A stretch of 64,000 bases of DNA from Holophagales bacterium (GTDB lineage: Bacteria; Acidobacteriota; Thermoanaerobaculia; UBA5066), in assembly GCA_016714815.1 (NCBI GenBank), contig JADKBZ010000002.1, forward strand, positions 496,001 through 560,000, given 5' to 3'. Every line of letters starts with the position of its first letter. The first letter of the stretch is position 1. The translations under genes were made by a program, and so were the position numbers. Below the pieces are notes generated by a model. The model ran no database searches, had not been told where the DNA came from, and was given only the letters and a program-made list of their open reading frames with translations. Of the stretch, positions 24,440 through 32,990 are shown piece after piece.

Positions 24440-27010
24440 TTACCGGCGCTCTTCCGCCAGCACCTCGAACTGCACGTCGCCGTCGGCGGGGATCCGCCCG
24501 CCCGTGCTCCGGTCGAGCGCGCGGCGGAGGGCGACGACCGAAACCCAGCGGTCCTCCGGGTCGACCGCCATCGCCTTCGCCAGGGAGCGGGCGTAGGTGA
24601 CGGGGACGCCCGATGTGACCGTCCCGATGATCGAGACGACCTCGTCGACGAGGCTGCGCAGCGGCAGGTCGGGCCGGTCGAACTTCAGCCTCACCCCCGT
24701 CAGGAGCTCGAAGCCGGTCGCGGCGATCGCCCACTGGTCGGAGGCGGGGGTCGCGTCGGCTCCCGCGACGACCTCGGGCGCGATGTAGCCGGGTGTCCCC
24801 ATGAGGATGCTCACGGAGGAGATCGCCCCGCCGCTCTCGGGTTTCGCGTCGGCCTTCGTCTCGCGCGCCAGGCCGAAGTCGAGGAGCTTGAGGCGCGTCG
24901 CCCCCCCGGGGCCGCGCGTGAGGAAGAGGTTGTCGGGCTTGACGTCGCGGTGGACGAGGCCGGCCGCGTGCGCGGCGGCGAGGACGTCGAGCGAGCGGTC
25001 GAGCACCCAGGCCGTCTCCAGGAACGGGACCGGCTTGCGCAGCGTCAGCTCGGTCCTGAGGGAGCCGCCCGAGAGGAGCTCCATCACGAGGAACGCCCCC
25101 CCGGGCCGCAGCTCGCCGTAATCGTAGACGGCCACGGCGTTCGGGTGGCCGAGGCGCGCCGTCAACCGGGCCTCGCGGCGGAAGCGGGCGATCGCCGTCC
25201 GGTCCACGAGCTGCTCGGCGCGGATCACCTTCACGGCGCAGTCGCGGTTGCCGCGAATGTCGCGGGCGGCATAGACGGTCCCCATTCCCCCCTCACCGAG
25301 ACGCCGGTCGAGACGGTAGCGACCGGCGAGAAGTCGGGGAATCGCCTGCGTCATTCGCACCGCGTGGCCGTCGGCGGAGCAGACGACGTCGTCCTCGTCG
25401 GCCACTCGCCCGCAGAGCTCGCACTCGTAGAGCGCCCCGCCTCCCTCTTCCTGCAGGTGCCCGAGAACCTTCTCCCTCACGCGCCGGTCCTCGTCCACCT
25501 GCCTCGTCAGCGCGGCCCGTTCGAGGGCCAGGGCGACGTGCCCGGCGACCGTGGCGAGGATTCTCCGCTCCTCCGGGACGTACGCCTCTCCCGTCCGCTT
25601 CGCCCCCAGGGCGATGAGCCCGAGCGGCTCGCCGTCCCCCGAGAAGAGGGGCAACGCGGCGGCGAAGCCGGCGGCCCGGAGCCGGTTCGCGAGCTCCCCC
25701 TGCGAGTAGGGCGGGTCGCCGCCGTCGGCCGTGAGGGGATGAAAGGTGTTCCGGGACTCGATCGGATCCGACATCGGGAGGACCGTCGTCCGGTCCAGCT
25801 CGGGGACGTCGGCCAGGATTCCCGTCGTGACCGGACGGACCGGCGCGCCGGGCGCCTCGAGCGCGAAGACCCAGAACGCCTGCCGGTCGGGCCGATGGGC
25901 GGCCGCGATGCGGTGGAGGACGTCTCCCGCGAGGTCCTCGCCCGCGTCCCTCAGGTCGCCGACGACGTCGGCCACGAGCTGCGACGGGTCGTAGGCCCCC
26001 TGCCGGAACTTCCGGTCGAGGGAAACCTGGGCCCGCTTCCGGAGCGGGTCGAAGACGAGGAAGAGAAGGACGGCGACGACCGCCGTCGTGAGCGTCCCCT
26101 GGAGAGCGGGCGAGGCGAGCGCCACGAGCGCCGTGACGGCCGGCACGCCCGCCAGGAGGAGGACGACGAGGGCGCCGGAGGCGATGGCGTAAGAGGCGCT
26201 TCGCCGGATGAGGCGGTCGACCTCGAACAGGTGGAAGCGCGTCGCGGCGACGATGAGGGCGAGCGGAAAGAGGACCGAGACCGAAGAGAGTGCCCAGATC
26301 GGCAGGACCGGGGGAGCGCCGGCGACGGCAGGGATGTCGCGCAGAAAGATGTAGAGGCCGATGTAGACGATGACGGCGACGAAGACGACCCGGGCGCGCC
26401 GCCTCACGTCTTCCCGTCGCGCCACCCAGGCGAGGGAGAGGAAGTAGACGAAGATGAAGAGGTTGACCGCGAGTGCAAAGAGGGCGACTCCCGTCTTCCA
26501 GGCGCCTGCCGGAGGGGCGCCCCCTCCCTCCATCCACCACTCCCGGAGATAGAACCCGAGCGGAACGACGGTTACGAGGGTGACGAGGACGTAGGCTCGC
26601 CCAGGATTCGCGAGACGCACCACAGGAAAGAAACCGCCGATCGTCACGACGATCCAGCCGACGGCCACGAAGTAGAAAGTGGTCGACCCCGCGAAGGCGA
26701 CCTGATCCTCCAGGGCCGTCCCGTTCGTCACCACACCGATGATCCGTCCCGCGTTCAGAACGCCGAGGAGCGTCAGGAGCGGGAAGAGGGCCCGGTTTCC
26801 CGGGTCGAACGGACGCTTGAGGAGAACGACGACGGCGCCGACGTAGTGGACGCCGAAGACGAGGAATGCCAGGACGAGGCGCGGCGGGGTCACTACCCCC
26901 CGCTCCAGGCCGAAGAGCGCGAGCCAGACGATCCAGGCGAGCGAGGCCAGGAGAGCCCCGGCGAGGGCCACGGCGACGACACGTTTTTCGGCGGGCTCGA
27001 GATTCCTCAC
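24440..27010 (-). CDS. Membrane-GAF Ser/Thr protein kinase
   Basis: Sensor kinase of 856 residues. Residues 10-330 hold about nine membrane helices, residues 355-505 a GAF-like domain (VAGHVALALERAAL at its end), then a zinc-ribbon-like patch (CELCGRVADEDDVVCSADGH near 547). The C-terminal Hanks-type kinase (about 565-835) has GEGGMGTVYAARD, CAVKVI, HRDVKPDNLFL, DFGLARE and GTPGYIAPE, all intact. In most bacterial PknB-type proteins the kinase is N-terminal and the sensor follows, so this order is unusual. The start is GTG 27008-27010, 10 nt after GATAAT. It is divergent from the gamma-glutamyltransferase gene. Confidence 0.9.
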   Translation of the reverse strand: MRNLEPAEKRVVAVALAGALLASLAWIVWLALFGLERGVVTPPRLVLAFLVFGVHYVGAVVVLLKRPFDPGNRALFPLLTLLGVLNAGRIIGVVTNGTALEDQVAFAGSTTFYFVAVGWIVVTIGGFFPVVRLANPGRAYVLVTLVTVVPLGFYLREWWMEGGGAPPAGAWKTGVALFALAVNLFIFVYFLSLAWVARREDVRRRARVVFVAVIVYIGLYIFLRDIPAVAGAPPVLPIWALSSVSVLFPLALIVAATRFHLFEVDRLIRRSASYAIASGALVVLLLAGVPAVTALVALASPALQGTLTTAVVAVLLFLVFDPLRKRAQVSLDRKFRQGAYDPSQLVADVVGDLRDAGEDLAGDVLHRIAAAHRPDRQAFWVFALEAPGAPVRPVTTGILADVPELDRTTVLPMSDPIESRNTFHPLTADGGDPPYSQGELANRLRAAGFAAALPLFSGDGEPLGLIALGAKRTGEAYVPEERRILATVAGHVALALERAALTRQVDEDRRVREKVLGHLQEEGGGALYECELCGRVADEDDVVCSADGHAVRMTQAIPRLLAGRYRLDRRLGEGGMGTVYAARDIRGNRDCAVKVIRAEQLVDRTAIARFRREARLTARLGHPNAVAVYDYGELRPGGAFLVMELLSGGSLRTELTLRKPVPFLETAWVLDRSLDVLAAAHAAGLVHRDVKPDNLFLTRGPGGATRLKLLDFGLARETKADAKPESGGAISSVSILMGTPGYIAPEVVAGADATPASDQWAIAATGFELLTGVRLKFDRPDLPLRSLVDEVVSIIGTVTSGVPVTYARSLAKAMAVDPEDRWVSVVALRRALDRSTGGRIPADGDVQFEVLAEERR

Positions 27011-27020
27011 GGGCGCCGTG

Positions 27021-27026
27021 ATTATC
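27021..27026 (-). promoter_or_regulatory. -10-like element of leaderless type
   Basis: GATAAT on the minus strand, exactly 10 nt before the GTG of the kinase gene. It lies 60 nt from the TACGAT element of the divergent gene. Confidence 0.5.
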
Positions 27027-27086
27027 CGCTCGGCCGTCCCCCGTCGCCGGATCCCCTCTCCATTCCGGCGTCGCGGGCGAACCGCG

Positions 27087-27092
27087 TACGAT
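27087..27092 (+). promoter_or_regulatory. -10-like element of leaderless type
   Basis: TACGAT, 6 nt before the ATG of gamma-glutamyltransferase. Confidence 0.45.
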
Positions 27093-27098
27093 TCCGCC

Positions 27099-28796
27099 AT
27101 GAGAGCGTCGCTCGTCGTGCTTCTTTCCCTCGCCGTCAGCCTCCCCCTCCTCGCCGAATGGCCGCCGAAGGGGCGCGGCGAAGCGACGAGATCCCCCGTC
27201 TGGGCCGAGCACGGCATGGTGGCGAGCGCCCAGCCGCTCTGCACCGAGGCGGGGGTCGAGACTCTCCGAAAGGGGGGGAGCGCCGTCGACGCCGCGATCG
27301 CGACGAATGCCTGCCTCGGCCTGATGGAGCCCACCGCGAACGGCCTCGGCGGAGACCTCTTCGCGATCCTCTGGGACCCAGGCACCAGGAAGGTCGTCGG
27401 GCTGAACGCCTCCGGCCGAGCGCCGCTCGCGCTGACGGCTGAGAAGGTCCCGCCGCTCCCCGACGGGACGATCCCGCTCTACAGCCCGTTCGCCTGGACC
27501 GTACCGGGCTGCGGCGACGGCTGGCTCGAGCTCCACGCGAAGTACGGAAAGCTCCCGCTCGCCGAGGTCCTCGCCCCGGCGATCCGCTACGCGGAGGAGG
27601 GCTTCCCCGTCTCCCCCGTCATCGCCGGCAACTGGGCGGGTTCCGTGGCGCGCTTCAAGGACAAGCCCGGCTTCGCGGAGGTCTTCCTGCCCGGCGGGAA
27701 GGCGCCCAGGGAAGGCGAGCGCTTCCGCAATCCAGGCCTCGCGAAGACGCTCCGCCTGCTCGCCGCGAAGAAACGGGCCGGGTGGGAGGGCGAGTTCGCG
27801 GATGCCCTCGTCGCCTTCTCGAAGGCGAACGGGGGCTTCTTCGCGAAGGAGGACTTCGTCCGGCACCGCTCGACGTGGGACGCCCCGATGTCGACGAACT
27901 ACCGGGGATACGACGTCTGGGAGCTTCCGCCGAACACGCAAGGTCTCGCCGCCCTCCAGATGCTGAACCTCCTCGAGGGGTTCGACCTCGCGAAGATGGG
28001 GCGCGGCAGCGCCGACTTCTGGCACCTGATGGTCGAGGCGAAGAAGGTCGCCTACGCCGACCGGGCCCGCTACTACGCCGACCCCGCCTTCGCGAAGCTC
28101 CCGCTCGAGCGTCTCCTCTCGAAGGAATACGCGAAGGAGCGGGTGAAGAAGATCGACCTGAAGCGCGCCTCCCGCGAGGACCCGCCCGACGAGGAGCTCG
28201 TCCTGAACCGCAAGGAGACGACCTACCTCTGCGCGGCAGACGCCTCGGGGCTCATGGTCTCCCTCATCCAGAGCAACTACACCGGCTTCGGCTCCGGCTA
28301 CGCCGTCCCGGCCCTCGGCATCGGCATCCACAATCGCGGCGCCCTCTTCTCGCTGAAGAAGGGGCACCCGAACGTCCTCGAGCCGGGCAAGCGCCCCTTC
28401 CAGACGATCATCCCCGCCTTCCTGACGAAGGACGGCCAGCCGCTCATGGCATTCGGCCTGATGGGGGGCGACATGCAGCCGCAGGGGCACGCGCAGGTCG
28501 TCGTGAACCTCGTCGACTTCGGGATGAACCTCCAGGAGGCGGGCGACGCGCTCCGCTTCCACCACACCGGGTCGAGCGAGCCGACCGGGACGGTGATGAA
28601 GGACGGCGGGACGCTCTTCCTCGAGGAGGGGCTCCCCGGACCGCTCCTGGAGGAGCTGATGCGACGCGGTCACCGGATCGGCCGGGAGCCGGTCGGCGCC
28701 TACGGCGGCTACCAGGCGATCGCTCGGGACCCCGCAACGGACTTCCTCCTCGGGGCGACGGAGAAGCGAAAGGACGGGGCTGCCGCCGGTTTCTGA
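27099..28796 (+). CDS. ggt: Gamma-glutamyltransferase, secreted
   Basis: Ntn-hydrolase of 565 residues that cleaves gamma-glutamyl bonds, for example of glutathione, in the periplasm. A signal peptide (MRASLVVLLSLAVSLPLLA) is followed by the large subunit region. The autocatalytic threonine is predicted at T374 in NRKETTYLCAAD, where the usual TTHYSV becomes TTYLCA. The oxyanion/substrate segment is conserved as PFQTIIPAFL and LMGGDMQPQGH. The residue after the Thr pair is Tyr instead of His, as in the YwrD-like branch. It is monocistronic, with a hairpin at 28823-28842. Confidence 0.9.
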   Translation: MRASLVVLLSLAVSLPLLAEWPPKGRGEATRSPVWAEHGMVASAQPLCTEAGVETLRKGGSAVDAAIATNACLGLMEPTANGLGGDLFAILWDPGTRKVVGLNASGRAPLALTAEKVPPLPDGTIPLYSPFAWTVPGCGDGWLELHAKYGKLPLAEVLAPAIRYAEEGFPVSPVIAGNWAGSVARFKDKPGFAEVFLPGGKAPREGERFRNPGLAKTLRLLAAKKRAGWEGEFADALVAFSKANGGFFAKEDFVRHRSTWDAPMSTNYRGYDVWELPPNTQGLAALQMLNLLEGFDLAKMGRGSADFWHLMVEAKKVAYADRARYYADPAFAKLPLERLLSKEYAKERVKKIDLKRASREDPPDEELVLNRKETTYLCAADASGLMVSLIQSNYTGFGSGYAVPALGIGIHNRGALFSLKKGHPNVLEPGKRPFQTIIPAFLTKDGQPLMAFGLMGGDMQPQGHAQVVVNLVDFGMNLQEAGDALRFHHTGSSEPTGTVMKDGGTLFLEEGLPGPLLEELMRRGHRIGREPVGAYGGYQAIARDPATDFLLGATEKRKDGAAAGF

Positions 28797-28822
28797 TTGG
28801 TCGGGAGCACCCTTTCGGAGAC

Positions 28823-28842
28823 CCGGCACCGCCCGGTGCCGG
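28823..28842 (+). terminator. Hairpin after ggt, 2 nt before the next -10-like element
   Basis: CCGGCACC (28823-28830) pairs with GGTGCCGG (28835-28842) around GCCC. There is no T-tract. It stands immediately before TAATCT (28845-28850), as at 10718-10746. Confidence 0.5.
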
Positions 28843-28844
28843 TG

Positions 28845-28850
28845 TAATCT
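28845..28850 (+). promoter_or_regulatory. -10-like element of leaderless type
   Basis: TAATCT, 7 nt before the ATG of the aminotransferase at 28858. Confidence 0.45.
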
Positions 28851-28857
28851 GCCCGCC

Positions 28858-30087
28858 ATGAGCGTCCCGACCGCAGAGAAGTCCGCCCCCCGCGTCTCCG
28901 AGCGGGGCCGGCGCGTCCCCGCCTCCCCCATCCGCAAGCTCGCCTCCTACGCCGACGCGGCCAAGAAGCGCGGCGTGAAGGTCTACCACCTGAACATCGG
29001 CCAGCCCGACCTCGAGACCCCCGCCCCGATGCGGGACCGGCTCCTGCAGATCCACGACAAGACCTACGCCTACACCCCGTCGAACGGCACCCCCGAGTGC
29101 CTCGACTTCCTCGTCGGCTACTACAAGGGCCGCGGCGTCGAGCTGACGAAGAGCCAGGTCATCACGACGACCGGGGGGAGCGAGGCGGTCCTCTTCGCCT
29201 TCATGGCCTGCTGCGAGACGGGCGACGAGGTCCTCCTCGTCGAGCCCTTCTACACGAACTACCGCGCCTTCGCGGCGATGGGGGGAATCGAGCTGACCCC
29301 GATCGTCACCCGCGCCGAGGACGGCTTCCACCTCCCCTCACGCGAGGAGTGGGAGAAGGCGAAGACGCCGAAGACGAAGGCCGTCGTCCTCTGCAACCCG
29401 AACAATCCGACGGGCACCGTCTACACGCGCGAGGAGCTCGTCACGGTCGCCGAGTTCTGCCGCGACAACGGCCTCTTCCTGATCGCCGACGAGGTCTACC
29501 GCGAGTTCGTCTACGACGGCCGAGAGGCGGTGAGCGCCCTCTCGCTTCCCGGCTTCGAGGACGTCGTCATCGTCGTCGACAGCCTCTCCAAGCGCTACAG
29601 CGCCTGCGGCATCCGTCTCGGCTGCCTCGTCACCCGCAACCCCGAGGTCTACCAGTCGTGCCTCCACATGGCTCAGGGCCGCCTCTCCCCGCCGGGCCTC
29701 GCCCAGGCCATCGCGCCGGGAGCCGCCCTCCTCGGCCCCGAGTACGTCGAAGGGGTCGTCACCGAGTACGGCAAGCGCCGCGACATCCTCTTCACCGAGC
29801 TGACGAAGATCCCCGGCATCTTCTTCCGCAAGCCCGAGGGGGCCTTCTACTTCGTCGCGCGGATCCCGGTGAAGGACAGCGAGGACTTCGCCCAGTGGCT
29901 CCTCACCGACTTCCAGCTCGACGGAGCCACGGTGATGGTCGCGCCGGCCGACGGCTTCTACGCGACGCCCGGCCTCGGCAAGGACGAGGTGCGGATCGCC
30001 TACGTCCTCAAGGCCGAAGACCTCACCGCCTCCTGCCGCGTCCTCGAAGCGGCGATCCCGGCGTACCGGCAGGCGCGAGGGCTCTGA
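28858..30087 (+). CDS. Class I PLP-dependent aminotransferase (aspartate-type)
   Basis: Fold-type I aminotransferase of 409 residues. The PLP lysine is K245 in DSLSKRYSACGIRLG, with CNPNNPTGTVY and ADEVYREFVYDG as the classic cofactor contacts. It most resembles subgroup I-gamma aspartate or aromatic aminotransferases; the amino-acid specificity cannot be fixed from sequence. Two hairpins follow it (30105-30139 and 30274-30314). Confidence 0.92.
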   Translation: MSVPTAEKSAPRVSERGRRVPASPIRKLASYADAAKKRGVKVYHLNIGQPDLETPAPMRDRLLQIHDKTYAYTPSNGTPECLDFLVGYYKGRGVELTKSQVITTTGGSEAVLFAFMACCETGDEVLLVEPFYTNYRAFAAMGGIELTPIVTRAEDGFHLPSREEWEKAKTPKTKAVVLCNPNNPTGTVYTREELVTVAEFCRDNGLFLIADEVYREFVYDGREAVSALSLPGFEDVVIVVDSLSKRYSACGIRLGCLVTRNPEVYQSCLHMAQGRLSPPGLAQAIAPGAALLGPEYVEGVVTEYGKRRDILFTELTKIPGIFFRKPEGAFYFVARIPVKDSEDFAQWLLTDFQLDGATVMVAPADGFYATPGLGKDEVRIAYVLKAEDLTASCRVLEAAIPAYRQARGL

Positions 30088-30104
30088 CCGATCAATGCGG
30101 ACTC

Positions 30105-30139
30105 GCAAGGGCCGGTTTGATCAGAGAATCGGCCCTTGC
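30105..30139 (+). terminator. Hairpin after the aminotransferase
   Basis: GCAAGGGCCG (30105-30114) pairs perfectly with CGGCCCTTGC (30130-30139); the 15-nt loop can extend the stem by weak pairs. The tail is ATTTCCCG, so it is an imperfect intrinsic terminator 18 nt after the stop. Confidence 0.6.
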
Positions 30140-30273
30140 ATTTCCCGCTAACGGGGCCCACATTCTCGTCAGGGGACAGACGAGGACAACGAGTTCGGCC
30201 CTCTTACAGACCTGATTACCCCTGGCCGGCGAGGAACCACTCTCCGCCGCCCCCCTCTTCGCAGGTCAGGGAC

Positions 30274-30314
30274 GCCGGGAGCGACGCTCAGAAGCGCGCT
30301 CCCGGCAGCTTTTT
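30274..30314 (+). terminator. Rho-independent terminator
   Basis: GCCGGGAGCG (30274-30283) pairs perfectly with CGCTCCCGGC (30297-30306) and is followed by AGCTTTTT. This is the only hairpin in the window with a clear T-tract. It protects the lipoprotein gene from upstream transcription. Confidence 0.8.
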
Positions 30315-30359
30315 GTAGAGCCCTTGTCACGGCCCTCCCGCGCGGCGTCTCCCCCGGGT

Positions 30360-30365
30360 TAAGGT
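30360..30365 (+). promoter_or_regulatory. -10-like element of leaderless type
   Basis: TAAGGT, 7 nt before the GTG start of the lipoprotein gene; no ribosome site. Confidence 0.4.
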
Positions 30366-30372
30366 CCGCGGC

Positions 30373-30936
30373 GTGAAGCGGACGCACGGGCTCGCCCTCT
30401 CCCTCGGCCTCGCGGTTCTCACGGTCGCGTGCGACGACCCGGCGGGGCGTCCGGGACAGTCGAACGCCCCGCAGCTCTCCCGCCCCTCGGTCCAGCCGTC
30501 TCCCACCCCCGCGCGCCCCGGACGGCCCGTCGAGCCGCTCGCACGGCTCGAGGCCGCCGGGCGCCCGCCTCTGGAGCTGAGCGCCGTCGCCGTGCCGGGC
30601 CACCCCCCGCTCCCGACCTACCGGGCGACGGTCCGAAACGCCTCGGACCAGCCGGTCCGCCGGGTCATCGCGACCGTCGTCTACCTCGACGCGAACGGAA
30701 AGGCGCTTCCCGGCGAGAACCACGACGTCGCGTTCGGGAGCCCGCAGAAGGCGATCGACCCGGGCGTCACGCTCGACACGATGTTCCTCTCGCGGGTCGA
30801 CACCGCGGCCGAGGTCCGCCTCGTCGCGAAGGTCGTCACCTTCCTCGAGAAGGGCCCCGGGGCCGACCCGCTGCCGCGCGAGTGGAAGAACCCCCGCTAC
30901 GAGGCGGAGCTGAAGGCGGCCGAAGGGCGGCGCTGA
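30373..30936 (+). CDS. Small lipoprotein, unknown function
   Basis: Predicted lipoprotein of 187 residues. A signal peptide ends in lipobox LTVAC (Cys near residue 20), then a Pro/Ser/Arg-rich linker to about residue 60. The rest is one small beta-rich domain (YRATVRNASDQPVRRVIATVVYLD, VTLDTMFLS), like the FxLYD-type Ig-like folds found in secreted proteins. I do not recognise a family. It stands alone between a strong terminator and the S74 genes. The start is GTG 30373. Confidence 0.75.
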   Translation: MKRTHGLALSLGLAVLTVACDDPAGRPGQSNAPQLSRPSVQPSPTPARPGRPVEPLARLEAAGRPPLELSAVAVPGHPPLPTYRATVRNASDQPVRRVIATVVYLDANGKALPGENHDVAFGSPQKAIDPGVTLDTMFLSRVDTAAEVRLVAKVVTFLEKGPGADPLPREWKNPRYEAELKAAEGRR

Positions 30937-31142
30937 ACCTGGCTCCGGTCTGGCCCCGGTCACCTTTCGAGCGGTAGACTTGGCGGTCACTTCGTAGAGA
31001 GAGTCCGATGTCGCGTGAGCGGTCCCGCCTTCGGGTTCCTCCGGGCATTCGCTGGCAGCCCGGAAGCGTGCCGATGCTCCGCTCACGGACGCCGGGCGCA
31101 CTTCCGCCCCGCCACGAACAGGTCCAGGGAAGGAGAATGGGA

Positions 31143-32941
31143 ATGCGCAAGCTCGCGGTATTCGTCGCTGCATTGGTCCTCAACCCGTCCCTCTCCGCCA
31201 GCGGGAACCTGACAGCCGGGGACGACGCCGTCCCGGTGCGCAACTGGCAGGCACCTGCCTACTGGACCGTCCCGATCCAGAACGACGAAGCGCGCTCCGC
31301 CAGGGTCGAGGAACCCGGGGCCGACACCTCCACCCTCGCCACTTCCACGCTCGCCTTCGTCGGCATCACTCCCTGCCGCGTCGCCGACACTCGCCAGGCC
31401 CCTCCCGGCGAGTTCGGCCAGCCCTGGATGCAGCCGTCCACCGTCCGCAGCTTCACCCTCACCGGCCAGTGCGGCATCCCCGCCGAGGCCGAGGCCGTCT
31501 CCTTCAACTTCACCGTCATCAACACGGCGGGCCCCGGCTTCCTCCTCGTCTATCCTGCCGGAGGCCAGGTTCCCGGCGTCTCCACCCTCAACTACCTCGC
31601 CGCCCAGACGATCGCCAACGCCGCCGTCGTCCCCCTCGGGACTCTCGGTGGCGGCAGAGGGATTTCCGTGATCCCCGGCGTCTCCGGCTTCGATCTCATC
31701 ATCGACGTCAACGGCTACTACGCCGCGCAGGGCGTCGTCTCCTCGCTCAACGGAGCAACCGGCGCGGTCTCCATCACCGCCGGCTCCAACGTCGTCGTCA
31801 CCCCGTCCGGCCAGAACGTCCAGGTCGCCGCCGGGCCCCTCGTCTCGAGCCTCGCGGGCCTCACCGGAGCCGTCCTGGTCGACGGGAACACCGGCGCGGA
31901 AGTGTCGCTCGTCGGCCAGACCATCCTCATCAGGACCAACGCGACCTCGACGAACGACCCCAATACCCTCGTCGCCCGCGACACCGCGGGCGAATTCGCC
32001 GCGGGAACCGTTCAGCTGCTGGGGAGCCCCTACCTCCTGACGGCGTCCGACGGATCCAGGCTGATGCACGCCACGGGAGACGCGACGAACATCTTCGCGG
32101 GTCGGAAGGCCGGCGGAACGACCGTGACGGGCGTCTACAACACGGCGTTCGGCTACGAGGCGCTCAGCAGCGTCACGACCGGGGCTACAACGCGGCGTTC
32201 GGCCACCGGGCGCTCGCCACGCACAAGACGGCCAACGAAAGCACCGCGTTCGGAGAACGAGCCCTGGAGCTCTCGACAGGCGGCATGAACACCGCGGTCG
32301 GGGCTTCCGCGCTCCGTAGCACGTCCACGGGCGCCACCAATACGGCGATCGGAGCAGAGGTGATGACCGGCCTGACGACGGGGGTCCAGAACATTGCAGT
32401 AGGGGCCGGCGCCGGGAACGGACTGACGACAGGCAGCTCGAACATCTTCATTGGCGTAGATCTTCATCCGACCACCTCTGGCGAGACCAACACGATCCGG
32501 ATCGGCGTCAGCACGGCCGCTGCGACCTTCATCCGCGGAATCTCCGGAGTCAACGTCGGCACGGCGAGCGCTGTCTACGTCAACTCCTCGGGCCAGCTCG
32601 GCACCGTCACCTCCTCCGCCCGCTTCAAGAACGACGTCGCCGACCTCGCCGACCCCTCGCCCCTCCTGCAGGCCCTCCGCCCCGTCTCCTTCGTCTACAA
32701 GACCGACGAAACCTGCACGCCCCAGGCGGGCCTCATCGCCGAGGAGGTCGAGAAGGTCGCCCCGCACCTCGTCACCCGCGACGAGGACGGCCGCCTCCTC
32801 TCCGTCCGCTACGACCAGCTCGTGCCTCTTCTCCTCGCCGAAGTGAAAAGGCTCGAGGCCCGGGACACCGAGCTTTCCCGAACGCTCTCGACCGTGTTCG
32901 AACGCCTGCGCCAGCTCGAATCCGCGCAGACCGGACGCTGA
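31143..32941 (+). pseudogene. Secreted S74-chaperoned fibre protein, copy 1, frameshifted
   Basis: Two frames together give a 599-residue relative of the intact gene at 32991-34823. The start is the second ATG of a pair (31143), 7 nt after AGGAG. The order is: signal peptide, TPCRVADTR/CGIP module (31361-31735), a linker with SSLNGATGAVSITAG, YadA-like NTAFGYEAL head repeats, then the peptidase S74 intramolecular chaperone (TSSARFKNDV, GLIAEEVEKVAPHL, VRYDQLVPLL). The frame breaks in ACCGGGGCTAC at 32181-32184: one more G restores TTGGYNAAFGHRAL. This is a homopolymer deletion, so it is either real decay or an assembly error. S74 domains trimerise fibres and usually cleave themselves off at the first Ser. 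Confidence 0.85.
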
Positions 32942-32990
32942 AGCCGCCGCGTCGACGCTTCTCTCCAGGCACAGGGACAAGGAGGCCAGC

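Noticed and set aside
25293..28937. Minus-strand open frame of about 1214 codons opposite the gamma-glutamyltransferase gene
   Set aside because: It is an artefact of high GC codon bias: Arg/Pro/Gly-rich, no domain, and antisense to a gene with intact catalytic motifs. Similar frames occur opposite most genes here.
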